Shown in pieces: positions 17,799-25,688 of a stretch of 64,000 nucleotides of DNA (position 1 is the first letter of the stretch; each line of letters opens with the position of its first letter). The translations under genes and the position numbers were made by a program. A model generated the notes under the pieces. It did not search any database. It was given only the letters and a program-made list of their open reading frames with translations, and had not been told where the DNA came from. Where the stretch lies: positions 1 to 64,000 of the forward strand of contig CALUVH010000012.1 in the NCBI GenBank assembly GCA_944324175.1, written 5' to 3'. Origin of the DNA: Candidatus Gastranaerophilales bacterium (GTDB taxonomy: Bacteria > Cyanobacteriota > Vampirovibrionia > Gastranaerophilales > Gastranaerophilaceae).

Positions 17799-19643
17799 AT
17801 GTGTGGAATTGTGGGATATGTTGGAACTCAACCGGTCGTTGATATTCTTTTAGACGGGCTTCAACAGCTTGAATATCGCGGATATGATTCATCCGGTATT
17901 GCAATTTCTGATAATGGTGAAATTAAAATCTACAAAGCCGAAGGTAAATTACAAAATCTCAAAGACACTCTAAAATCACACAATGATGAAATTCAAAATG
18001 CACAAATGGGTATAGGACACATTCGCTGGGCTACTCACGGTGCTCCAACATTGATTAATGCACACCCTCACACATGTAATTGCGGTAGATTAGCACTTGT
18101 TCACAATGGAATTATTGAAAATTTCAAAGAATTAAAAGCTGAACTGGAAAAAGAAGGTTGCGTTTTCCGCTCTCAGACAGACACAGAGGTTGTTGCCCAT
18201 CTCATCGCGTCTATATACGGTAAAATTAAAAATTTAACAGAAGCCGTAAGACTTGCGACATTAAGACTTGAAGGCGCTTACGCACTATGCGTTATGCACA
18301 AAGATTATAAAGATACCCTTGTTGTTACCAAACGAAATGCGCCATTAATTATAGGACTTGGAGAAGGAGAGCACTTTGTTGCATCTGATGTACCTGCAAT
18401 TATAAAACACACTAAACGAGCTGTATATCTCGTTGACAATCAAATAGCAACCCTTACTCCTAAATCTATCGACATAATCAACTCACATGGTCAAAATATT
18501 GAATACAAGGTAGAAATTTTACCTTGGGAACCTGTTGCGTTGAGTAAAATGGGGTATAAGCATTTTATGCTCAAAGAAATTCACGAACAACCTGATGTAA
18601 TAAGAAACATACTTGTAGGTAAGCTTCATACAACAAGTGACCCGGTTGTTTTGAACGAGGTAAAGCTAACACGAGACACTTTGAAGAATTTAAACCGTAT
18701 TCAAATTATAGCATGCGGAACTTCACTTCATGCTGCGATGATTGGGAAATATATTATCGAGACTTTTTGCGGGATTTCTGTCGACGTTGAGCCTTCTAGT
18801 GAGTACATTTACAGACGCACTGTGACTGATGAACACACACTCGTAATCGGGGTATCCCAATCTGGAGAAACTGCCGATACACTTACAGCTATTAAACAAT
18901 CAAAAGCAAAAGGTTCTCACATCCTTATTATTACAAACCGACCGGACAGCGCCATGGCAAGAGAAGCTGACAGCTTAATTCCAGTAAGCGCAGGTATTGA
19001 GGTCTCTGTTGCGGCTACAAAATCATATGTGGCACAAGTCATGTCTTTCTACCTCTTAGCTATTTATATGGCAGAAATAAAAGGAAGTCTTGACAGTACT
19101 ATACTGAAAAATTTAAAAAATGAAATGATGATTATTCCTCAAAAAATAGAACAAATTCTTTCTCATAAAGAGGAAATTCAAAGGTGTGCAAAAGAATATG
19201 CAAACACAAAAGATTTTATATACATTGCAAGAGGAATAAACTATCCTACTGCACTTGAAGGTGCTCTAAAACTCAAAGAAATCAGTTACATAAACGCAAC
19301 CGGATATCCAGCAGGAGAACTAAAACACGGACCTATTGCAATGCTGGATGAGACAATGCCTGTATTATCTATTTTGATGCATGGCAGTGTGTATGAAAAA
19401 CTTTTATCCAACAGCGAAGAAGCTAAAGCCAGAAATGCAAGATTAATTGCTTTGACTAATTCCAATGATAAAAAATTAAATGATTTATTTGATTACATAA
19501 TTAAGGTTCCTGAAGTTCATGAATACCTTTCTCCAATAATTGCAATTATACCTTTGCAATTATTGGCGTACTATATAGCGGAATTTTTAGGTAAGGACGT
19601 TGACCAACCTCGTAATTTGGCAAAATCTGTAACAGTTGAATAA
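17799..19643 (+). CDS. glmS: Glutamine-fructose-6-phosphate aminotransferase (isomerising)
   Basis: 614 residues. It makes glucosamine 6-phosphate from fructose 6-phosphate and glutamine, the first step to UDP-GlcNAc for peptidoglycan. Cys2 of MCGIVGYVG is the glutaminase nucleophile after Met removal, and LEYRGYDSSG follows. Two SIS sugar-isomerase domains follow from about residue 290 (IACGTSLHAAMIGKY and GVSQSGETADT). The C-terminal DQPRNLAKSVTVE is typical. The gene is complete with a strong Shine-Dalgarno site. Confidence 0.97.
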   Translation: MCGIVGYVGTQPVVDILLDGLQQLEYRGYDSSGIAISDNGEIKIYKAEGKLQNLKDTLKSHNDEIQNAQMGIGHIRWATHGAPTLINAHPHTCNCGRLALVHNGIIENFKELKAELEKEGCVFRSQTDTEVVAHLIASIYGKIKNLTEAVRLATLRLEGAYALCVMHKDYKDTLVVTKRNAPLIIGLGEGEHFVASDVPAIIKHTKRAVYLVDNQIATLTPKSIDIINSHGQNIEYKVEILPWEPVALSKMGYKHFMLKEIHEQPDVIRNILVGKLHTTSDPVVLNEVKLTRDTLKNLNRIQIIACGTSLHAAMIGKYIIETFCGISVDVEPSSEYIYRRTVTDEHTLVIGVSQSGETADTLTAIKQSKAKGSHILIITNRPDSAMAREADSLIPVSAGIEVSVAATKSYVAQVMSFYLLAIYMAEIKGSLDSTILKNLKNEMMIIPQKIEQILSHKEEIQRCAKEYANTKDFIYIARGINYPTALEGALKLKEISYINATGYPAGELKHGPIAMLDETMPVLSILMHGSVYEKLLSNSEEAKARNARLIALTNSNDKKLNDLFDYIIKVPEVHEYLSPIIAIIPLQLLAYYIAEFLGKDVDQPRNLAKSVTVE

Positions 19644-19671
19644 ATAAAAATTAGACTTAATTTTACATCTG

Positions 19672-19680
19672 TGGTAAAAT
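19672..19680 (+). promoter_or_regulatory. Predicted mlaE extended -10 promoter (leaderless type)
   Basis: TGg-TAAAAT, hexamer at 19675-19680, ending six bases before the ATG at 19687. TTAGAC at 19651-19656 could be a weak -35 with an 18-base spacer. There is no Shine-Dalgarno sequence. Confidence 0.55.
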
Positions 19681-19686
19681 CAGTTT

Positions 19687-20496
19687 ATGAGTAATTTGCA
19701 AAAGTATTACAAACAGTCAGCTACATATAAGATTTTTACGGGAATAATTGGTGCTTGCAATGATTTTCTGGATACACTTGGGAAAATCACTCAAAATGGT
19801 ATAGATTTTTTCAAATGCATATTAAAAAGACAAATTAACTCAACAGATCTAGTCGAACAATGTAACAGATTTGGGATAACTTCTTTACCAATTACACTTT
19901 CGATTGTTGGCATGACTTCAATAATTGTTGCCTCCCAAGTTGCACTCGAAATGGTAAAACAGGGCGGTGGAAATTTTGTCGGAATGCTTATGACTATTTT
20001 AATAGTTAGAGAAGTAGGAGTAATTATGTCAGGATTTGCTCTAATTTCAATGATAGGCTCCTCCATGGCTTCTGAACTTGCAACTATGAGAGTAACCGAG
20101 CAAATTGATGCAATAAAAGTTCTACAGGTTAACCCCATTAGATATCTGTTCGTACCAAGAGTATTATCAGGATTTATAATGATGCCTTTTGTAACAATAA
20201 TCGCTTCAACTGTTGGAGTTTTAGCAGGAGCTGTTACAGCGAAATTTTCCGCAGATCTAAGTTTTAGAGCTTTTTTTGATTCAATGTGGCTCGGAATTTA
20301 CATGAAAGATCTTTGGGTAAGTCTATTGAAAGCATTCGTATTCGGTGGAGTAATTGCACTTATTAGCTGTTCTTGTGGATACTACGCCTCTGGAGGAGCT
20401 AAAGGAGTTGGGCTAGCTACAACTAAAGCTGTAGTATGGTCATTTGTCGCAATAGTAATATTAGATATGATTTTTGCGCTAGCATTTTTCTTTTAA
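19687..20496 (+). CDS. mlaE: MlaE-family ABC transporter permease
   Basis: 269 residues with five or six hydrophobic segments. The family core is visible as a VAxQxxLE-like stretch (VASQVALEMV), followed by LIVREVGVIMSGFALISMIG and the conserved ELATMRVTEQIDAIKVL. MlaE/TGD1-type permeases move phospholipids between membranes in Gram-negative envelopes and plastids. The ATPase follows 21 bases later. No MlaD-type MCE protein is encoded alongside, so the substrate-binding partner must be elsewhere or absent. Confidence 0.9.
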   Translation: MSNLQKYYKQSATYKIFTGIIGACNDFLDTLGKITQNGIDFFKCILKRQINSTDLVEQCNRFGITSLPITLSIVGMTSIIVASQVALEMVKQGGGNFVGMLMTILIVREVGVIMSGFALISMIGSSMASELATMRVTEQIDAIKVLQVNPIRYLFVPRVLSGFIMMPFVTIIASTVGVLAGAVTAKFSADLSFRAFFDSMWLGIYMKDLWVSLLKAFVFGGVIALISCSCGYYASGGAKGVGLATTKAVVWSFVAIVILDMIFALAFFF

Positions 20497-20517
20497 CTGT
20501 GTATAATAGGTGAAATA

Positions 20518-21237
20518 ATGAGCATTGAAGTTAAAAATTTAATAAAAACATTCGCAGACAAGACCGTCATCAATGACGTGTCTTTTAAAGTACAAGATGG
20601 TGAAACTTTGGCGATTGTCGGATTTAGCGGTTCAGGGAAAAGTACCATCTTAAAACTCATTTGCGGATTAATAAAACAAGATAGCGGTGAAATAATCACA
20701 TCAGATGGGGATATAGCTATGGTATTCCAGTATTCAGCCCTATTTGACTCACTAAATATTGCTGATAATATCTCTTTTGCATTACATGAACGTCGTGATT
20801 TAAGAAATAAATATACCGAACAGGAAATAAGCAAAATTGTAACAGAAAAACTCGCATTAGTCGGATTAAAAGGCATAGAAAAACAATTTCCTTCTGAACT
20901 TTCAGGAGGTATGCAAAAAAGAGTAAGTTTTGCCCGAGCCATTGTGACTGAGCCTAATACAATTTTATATGATGAACCGACATCCGGTCTGGATCCGATT
21001 TCATCAACTCTTATTGAAGATTATATTGTAAGACTCAAAGAAGAGACTCAAGCTGCTTCAATTGTAGTTACCCACCAAATGTCTACAATAACAAGAACTG
21101 CTGATAGAGTTATCATGCTATATGATGGCAAAATAGTTTTTGAAGGTACTCCTCAAGATATGCTAAAACAAGATAATGAATATACTAAACAATTTGTAAC
21201 AGCTTCACTTGAAGGACCAATGAGAATGATGGCATAA
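20518..21237 (+). CDS. mlaF: MlaF-type ABC transporter ATP-binding protein
   Basis: 239 residues. Walker A is GFSGSGKST, the signature is LSGGMQKRVSFARAI, and Walker B is TILYDEPTSGLDP, with the H-loop in VVTHQM. LSGGMQKR is typical of MlaF and other MCE-linked ATPases. It pairs with the permease just upstream. AGGTGA before the ATG is the likely ribosome site. A TATAAT at 20502-20507 could be a secondary internal promoter. Confidence 0.92.
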   Translation: MSIEVKNLIKTFADKTVINDVSFKVQDGETLAIVGFSGSGKSTILKLICGLIKQDSGEIITSDGDIAMVFQYSALFDSLNIADNISFALHERRDLRNKYTEQEISKIVTEKLALVGLKGIEKQFPSELSGGMQKRVSFARAIVTEPNTILYDEPTSGLDPISSTLIEDYIVRLKEETQAASIVVTHQMSTITRTADRVIMLYDGKIVFEGTPQDMLKQDNEYTKQFVTASLEGPMRMMA

Positions 21238-21265
21238 AATTATAGAATATGGAAGGATATAGATT

Positions 21266-22510
21266 ATGAGAAATTTGTTTAATGATGATGTTATGTCTTT
21301 GGACACTTATATTATGTTCAAATTAAAGGAAGAAACTGCAAAACTTACTCCAGAGTTAAAAGCTAAAAATCGTACACCTATTTCTCTAGCAATGGGGGCA
21401 CCTACTGCGAATCCTCCGAAAATGATAATACAACGACTCAAAGAAATTCTTGATGAAGATGGAATACATATGTACTCTATTCCTAAAGGTGAGAAATATT
21501 ATCGAGATGCAATTTCACTAAGGATGAAAAATCGTTTCGGAGTTGATATCAATCCTGATACTGAAATTTTTTCTTTGATCGGCTCAAAAGAAGGTATAGC
21601 AAATCTCATAAGGACATTAATTACCTCGAAAAAAGAAGAATTAGAAAAAGATGTTATTATGGTACCTGATCCGGGGTACGCATCTTACTCTGAATTCATA
21701 AAGTGCTCCGGCGGAAAAGCTTATCCTATTCCTTTGACTATTGAAAATGATTACAAACCTGACATGGAAGAAATATTTACTAATCTTGTCAATGACGGAT
21801 ACAAACCCGAAAATGTCAAAGCTATGATATTAAACTTTCCTAACAACCCACTCGGTGCAACAACTACAAAAGAATATGTGAAGTCAGTAATTGAATTTTG
21901 TAAAAAACATGAAATTATACTTATCTCTGATGCAGCATACTGTGATTTGTATTTTGAAGAATCGGAAAAACCATTTAGCGTATTTGAACTGGAAGGAGCA
22001 AAAGATATAGCCGTTGAATTTTACAGTTTCTCAAAACCTTACGCGCTTACTGGTTGGAGACTTGGATGGGTATGCGGTAATAGCGAAATAATACAACGCT
22101 TTGGTAAAGCAAAATCAACTATAGATAACGGCATTTTCAAGGCATTACAAAAGGCTTGTGCCGAAATCTTGAACTCAAAAGAAGGCGATAAATATATTCA
22201 GGAAGGAAACGAAGGTTACAAACGAAAACAAGCTATCATGGTAAAAGGTTTTAAAGAGCTTGGATGGGATATTGACGAAACCAAAGTGCCTCATACGACT
22301 TTTTACTTGTGGCTGCCTGTTCCACCAAGGTATAACTCTGCTTTTGAATTCTGTGAAGATTTGCTAAAAAAATCAGGTGTCGTAGTCGTTCCAGGTAATG
22401 CATTTGGAAAATATGGTGAAGGATTTTTCAGACTTTCATATGTTTGCAGTGACGAACAATTACAAGAAGTTATAGACAGAATGAAAGCTGATGGTTTCAC
22501 TTTTAACTAG
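21266..22510 (+). CDS. PLP aminotransferase, probably LL-diaminopimelate aminotransferase
   Basis: 414 residues, fold type I. The PLP lysine lies in VEFYSFSKPYALTGWRLGW. NFPNNPLGAT (Asn contacting PLP) and the distal arginine in FFRLSYVC are present. The N-terminus (ISLAMGAPTANPP) and YSIPKGEKYYRDAI resemble DapL-type enzymes, which convert tetrahydrodipicolinate directly to LL-diaminopimelate. lysA elsewhere in the window supports a diaminopimelate role. Another class I/II aminotransferase remains possible. A GGAAGGA site precedes the ATG, 28 bases after mlaF, so it may be cotranscribed. Confidence 0.82.
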   Translation: MRNLFNDDVMSLDTYIMFKLKEETAKLTPELKAKNRTPISLAMGAPTANPPKMIIQRLKEILDEDGIHMYSIPKGEKYYRDAISLRMKNRFGVDINPDTEIFSLIGSKEGIANLIRTLITSKKEELEKDVIMVPDPGYASYSEFIKCSGGKAYPIPLTIENDYKPDMEEIFTNLVNDGYKPENVKAMILNFPNNPLGATTTKEYVKSVIEFCKKHEIILISDAAYCDLYFEESEKPFSVFELEGAKDIAVEFYSFSKPYALTGWRLGWVCGNSEIIQRFGKAKSTIDNGIFKALQKACAEILNSKEGDKYIQEGNEGYKRKQAIMVKGFKELGWDIDETKVPHTTFYLWLPVPPRYNSAFEFCEDLLKKSGVVVVPGNAFGKYGEGFFRLSYVCSDEQLQEVIDRMKADGFTFN

Positions 22511-22530
22511 GACTACCAAAATTTACAACT

Positions 22531-22562
22531 AAAAAAACCGCCTTATAAAAGGCGGTTTTTAT
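22531..22562 (+). terminator. Intrinsic terminator after the aminotransferase gene
   Basis: AAAACCGCC, loop TTATAAAA, GGCGGTTTTT: a strong stem with flanking A- and T-tracts, so it may act for both converging strands. Confidence 0.93.
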
Positions 22563-22589
22563 TTATATATATAATAAGCAAATTATCAA

Positions 22590-22976
22590 CTAACTTAAAG
22601 CCATCAAAGCTTTTACTGAACGAGCATTATCTCGAACTTCCTCATCTGAGTGCATTTCAACTGTGTCAGTCAAAATCTTAATAGCTTCAGCCTTATCTTG
22701 AAGTCCTAATAATTCATTTATTGTACTCATTGCTACCATTGTAGACAAATCGTTTATACCTTTGCCCTTGTTAGTAATAACAACAGACAATGAATCATGC
22801 ATATTCTTCTTAACCAATGCTTTTGAAGTCATCTCTCTAATAACATCTAGTGAAGAATTTGTTCCAATTTCTTCTAACAACTGTATAGATTCAGGATCTT
22901 TATGATTGCCTAATCCCTCAATAATGTTGCTTACGTTTTTTAAATGTTTGTTATTTTTATTCATTAATACTGCCAT
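22590..22976 (-). CDS. Small HEAT-like helical protein, unknown function
   Basis: 128 residues with a good GGGAGG site. The sequence is all-helical in appearance, with repeated LLEEIGTNSSLDVIREMTSKAL- and AIKILTDTVEMHSDEEVRDNARSVKAL-like units. The last resembles a HEAT/PBS-lyase repeat (DEEVRDNA). Such repeats usually mediate protein binding. It lies 11 bases after the tagged 175-residue protein on the same strand, so the two probably form an operon and may interact. A distant similarity to the C-terminal half of the 44054 protein is suggested by the shared HEAT pattern. Confidence 0.75.
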   Translation of the reverse strand: MAVLMNKNNKHLKNVSNIIEGLGNHKDPESIQLLEEIGTNSSLDVIREMTSKALVKKNMHDSLSVVITNKGKGINDLSTMVAMSTINELLGLQDKAEAIKILTDTVEMHSDEEVRDNARSVKALMALS

Positions 22977-22987
22977 CTTTTACCTCC

Positions 22988-23515
22988 CTAAGCTACCAAT
23001 TTCGAAGCATCTTCAGCCATAGCAACTGCATTTGAAAGCATTGGTCTGATTTCTGCTATAGGCATTTTTTCTATTTGTTTTGCACTAATACCCTTTTCAA
23101 ACATTGAATTCCAATTATTAGCGATATTTTCTTTAACATTTGTCAAAGCTCCAGTAAAAGCATTTTTCAGAGGTGCAAATGAAATTTCTGTTTCTTTCAT
23201 TTTTTGCCAAGTGTTAGCTACCCCTTCTTTCATCCTTCTACCAAAAGCTGCAATTGATTCAATACCTGCCTGAATTCTTGATCCTAAATTAGACAATGAA
23301 CCCACTAAAGCACTTGCTTTTAATTTTGTTGCACCTGTAAATGAAGGCTCCTTAGCCTTTGTAGGTTCAAACACATCTGCAGTCAAAACATTACCTTTAA
23401 ATGTTGATGCAGCAAAAGGGTTTGATACACTGTTAGCCGGTCTTGCAACACTAGCTTCATGCTTTGATGTGTTGAAGATTCGTTCACGGATGTTTGAAAT
23501 TGATAAATTTGCCAT
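22988..23515 (-). CDS. Hypothetical protein with FKG/FTG N-terminal motifs
   Basis: 175 residues, GAGAGGA site before the ATG. The N-terminal 60 residues are polar and low in structure, and contain two tag-like motifs, STFKG (38-41 region) and PSFTG (57-61). The rest is predicted helical and amphipathic (ALVGSLSNLGSRIQAGIESIAAFGRRMKEG). There is no signal peptide or transmembrane segment. No family was recognised. It shares the N-terminal F-x-G feature with the genes at 2071, 30619, 54343 and 59836. Confidence 0.75.
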   Translation of the reverse strand: MANLSISNIRERIFNTSKHEASVARPANSVSNPFAASTFKGNVLTADVFEPTKAKEPSFTGATKLKASALVGSLSNLGSRIQAGIESIAAFGRRMKEGVANTWQKMKETEISFAPLKNAFTGALTNVKENIANNWNSMFEKGISAKQIEKMPIAEIRPMLSNAVAMAEDASKLVA

Positions 23516-23633
23516 ATTTAATCCTCTCTTCTAACTTTTTACATATCTAGAATATCATTTCATTTTATAATTTGCTCAACCTTTTGGAGGATTATTTACA
23601 CAAAATACCATACTTTAGTTGCAAATTTTTTTA

Positions 23634-23642
23634 TGGTAGAAT
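23634..23642 (+). promoter_or_regulatory. Predicted mazG extended -10 promoter (leaderless type)
   Basis: TGg-TAGAAT, hexamer at 23637-23642, ending six bases before the ATG at 23649. There is no Shine-Dalgarno sequence. Confidence 0.55.
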
Positions 23643-23648
23643 AAAGCT

Positions 23649-24419
23649 ATGGGATATAAAAACTTAGAAAAATTAATTGAGATAGTAAAAAAACTAAGAT
23701 CTCCGGAAGGGTGTCAATGGGATAGAATGCAGACACATAAGTCTTTGCGACCAAACATGCTTGAAGAAGCTTATGAAGCCGTTGATGCAATTGACGATGA
23801 CAATATGGAACACTTGAAAGAAGAGCTTGGTGATGTACTGCTACAGGTAGTTTTGCATGCTCAAATTGCTACCGATGAAAACTCATTTACAATAGAAGAT
23901 GTCGCTAAAACACTTTCCGATAAACTAATTCACAGACATCCGCATGTCTTCGGAAATGTAAAAGTTAACTCAACTCAAGAAATAATAGATAACTGGGATA
24001 AACTTAAAAAAGAAGAAAAAACTCATAGAAAATCTGTTATGGATGGGATTTCCAGAGCTCAATCTGCTTTGATGAGTGCCCAAAAAATAAGCAAAAAAGC
24101 GGTAAAAATGGGGTTTGAATGGCCTCATGAGGACTCTTTATATGATTGCATATTTTCTGAATTTGGGGAATTCAAAGAAGCTAAACAAGCTCAAAATGAA
24201 GAGCTTATGGAGGAAGAATTCGGAGATTTGCTATTTGCAATCGTTAACCTCGCACGATGGAATAAAATTGACGCCGAACAAGCTCTTTTAAAAGCGAATA
24301 AAAAATTTATATCTCGTTTTAGAAAAATGGAAGAGCTTGCAAATAAACCACTAGAAAACTACTCGTTCGAAGAATACGACACTCTATGGAAGCAAGCAAA
24401 AAAAGCTTTAAATAAATAG
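23649..24419 (+). CDS. mazG: Nucleoside triphosphate pyrophosphohydrolase MazG
   Basis: 256 residues with two tandem MazG domains, as in the full-length E. coli type. It hydrolyses (d)NTPs to monophosphate and pyrophosphate. The N-terminal domain has LRSPEGCQWDRMQTHKSLRP and metal-binding EEAYE with EELGD. The second has FGEFKEA and EEEFGDLLFAIVN. It is a single gene between promoters, followed by a small unknown gene. Confidence 0.95.
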   Translation: MGYKNLEKLIEIVKKLRSPEGCQWDRMQTHKSLRPNMLEEAYEAVDAIDDDNMEHLKEELGDVLLQVVLHAQIATDENSFTIEDVAKTLSDKLIHRHPHVFGNVKVNSTQEIIDNWDKLKKEEKTHRKSVMDGISRAQSALMSAQKISKKAVKMGFEWPHEDSLYDCIFSEFGEFKEAKQAQNEELMEEEFGDLLFAIVNLARWNKIDAEQALLKANKKFISRFRKMEELANKPLENYSFEEYDTLWKQAKKALNK

Positions 24420-24524
24420 TTTACCCACAATTATTAAGAAATGTAAAATATGAAAGATTCAAAAAAGCAATTCTCATATCAAAAAATCCTTTATATAAAT
24501 ATACAGGAAAGAGGATTTAAGATT

Positions 24525-24728
24525 ATGAAAGAACAGGAATTAAATACATTGATGTCAGTAGTTTCAGACCCGATCAATAACGTATATAAAATCAATTCAC
24601 GTAAAGATTTGGAAGAAATTCAACGTATCATCCGTATATTTAATATATCTAAAGAACAGCATAACAAACATACAATGCTTTCTATCAAAAATCTTGCCAC
24701 TTTCAGACTTGTATTAAGTAACAATTAG
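24525..24728 (+). CDS. Small hypothetical protein (67 residues)
   Basis: The start at 24525 is chosen over an in-frame ATG at 24450 because AGGAAAGAGG lies just upstream of it. The protein is charged, probably helical, with no membrane segment and no recognised family (MKEQELNTLMSVVSD...). An intrinsic terminator follows. A coding role is supported by the Shine-Dalgarno site and terminator but not by homology. Confidence 0.55.
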   Translation: MKEQELNTLMSVVSDPINNVYKINSRKDLEEIQRIIRIFNISKEQHNKHTMLSIKNLATFRLVLSNN

Positions 24729-24761
24729 TGATAAATTATTGATGCATACATAATATTTTAC

Positions 24762-24787
24762 AAACTCCGAAATTCGGAGTTTTTTAT
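24762..24787. terminator. Bidirectional terminator
   Basis: AAACTCCG, loop AAATT, CGGAGTTT then a T-run. It is placed between the convergent 67-residue gene and dgkA. Confidence 0.85.
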
Positions 24788-24800
24788 TATGTAAAAAAAG

Positions 24801-25166
24801 CTAAATAAATTCAGGAACAAACAGCAATAATCCAATAGTCACGGCTATCGCTGTAATAAACATAACCGCACCTGCAGAGATATCTTTTGCCATGCCTACC
24901 AGCCTGGAATAACGGTTATGAAAAACTGCATCTAAGGAAAATTCAATAGCTGAATTAAGCATTTCCGCTGTAATAACCATTCCTATAGTCAATAATAATA
25001 TACATAATTTTTCTGCACTGAATTCAAAATAAGCACCAAATATCAATACTAAAATTCCAACAAAAAAATGGATCCTTATATTTAACTCTGAGCGAATTGC
25101 CAAGCGAAGCCCTTTACGTGCATTTTTAAATGTATTTCTTAATCCCTGTTGCTTAAACCTACTCAT
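24801..25166 (-). CDS. dgkA: Diacylglycerol/undecaprenol kinase, DgkA family
   Basis: 121 residues with three hydrophobic helices. The family motif EMLNSAIEFSLD carries the catalytic glutamate, followed by AKDISAGAVMF. It phosphorylates a lipid alcohol in the membrane. In this operon context (pgpH-ybeY-dgkA, as in Firmicutes) undecaprenol is as likely a substrate as diacylglycerol. It is the last gene of the minus-strand operon. Confidence 0.92.
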   Translation of the reverse strand: MSRFKQQGLRNTFKNARKGLRLAIRSELNIRIHFFVGILVLIFGAYFEFSAEKLCILLLTIGMVITAEMLNSAIEFSLDAVFHNRYSRLVGMAKDISAGAVMFITAIAVTIGLLLFVPEFI

Positions 25167-25175
25167 TTTATACCT

Positions 25176-25688
25176 TTATTTTAAAACCGCATCCAAAGCT
25201 TCTTTTTGCAAAGCCATAACAAAATTATAATCCTCCATCGTTTGATGGTCAAATCCAAGTAAATGCAAAATTCCATGACTTATCAGAAAAGCCAATTCAT
25301 ACTCTGGGGAAACAGACTTTTTTTCAGCTTCTTCAACGACTTTATCAAGGGCAATAATCACTTCGCCAAGATTTATTTCTCCGTCAAAAATAAACTTATC
25401 ATCAGAATCTGCAAAAATAGCAAACGTAATTATATCTGCAGGATAATCTTTATTTCGATACTCACGATTAATCTCATGAGTCTTTTTACTATCACAGTAT
25501 AGAAAGTCAAAAGAAACAGTATTGTAATCAAAATTATTTAGACAGGAAGCTTCCTTTACAGAGTTTTTTGCCAGATAAAATTTCAAAATATTTTTAGCAA
25601 GATCTATAAATTTCTTTTCATCAACTTGCCAATCATTGTAGATATTTTCACTAAAAATATTTAATTCCATACAATTACTTATTTTCAT
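25176..25688 (-). CDS. ybeY: Endoribonuclease YbeY, rRNA maturation factor
   Basis: 170 residues. The zinc motif HGILHLLGFDH (HGxLHLxGxDH) is intact, and REYRNKDYPADIITFA is the second family block. It acts in 16S rRNA 3'-end maturation and ribosome quality control. Its start overlaps the end of pgpH by 14 bases, suggesting coupled translation. Confidence 0.95.
   Translation of the reverse strand: MKISNCMELNIFSENIYNDWQVDEKKFIDLAKNILKFYLAKNSVKEASCLNNFDYNTVSFDFLYCDSKKTHEINREYRNKDYPADIITFAIFADSDDKFIFDGEINLGEVIIALDKVVEEAEKKSVSPEYELAFLISHGILHLLGFDHQTMEDYNFVMALQKEALDAVLK

Noticed and set aside
24450-24524. Longer start for the 67-residue gene
   Set aside because: The upstream ATG has no ribosome site, whereas the ATG at 24525 has AGGAAAGAGG.
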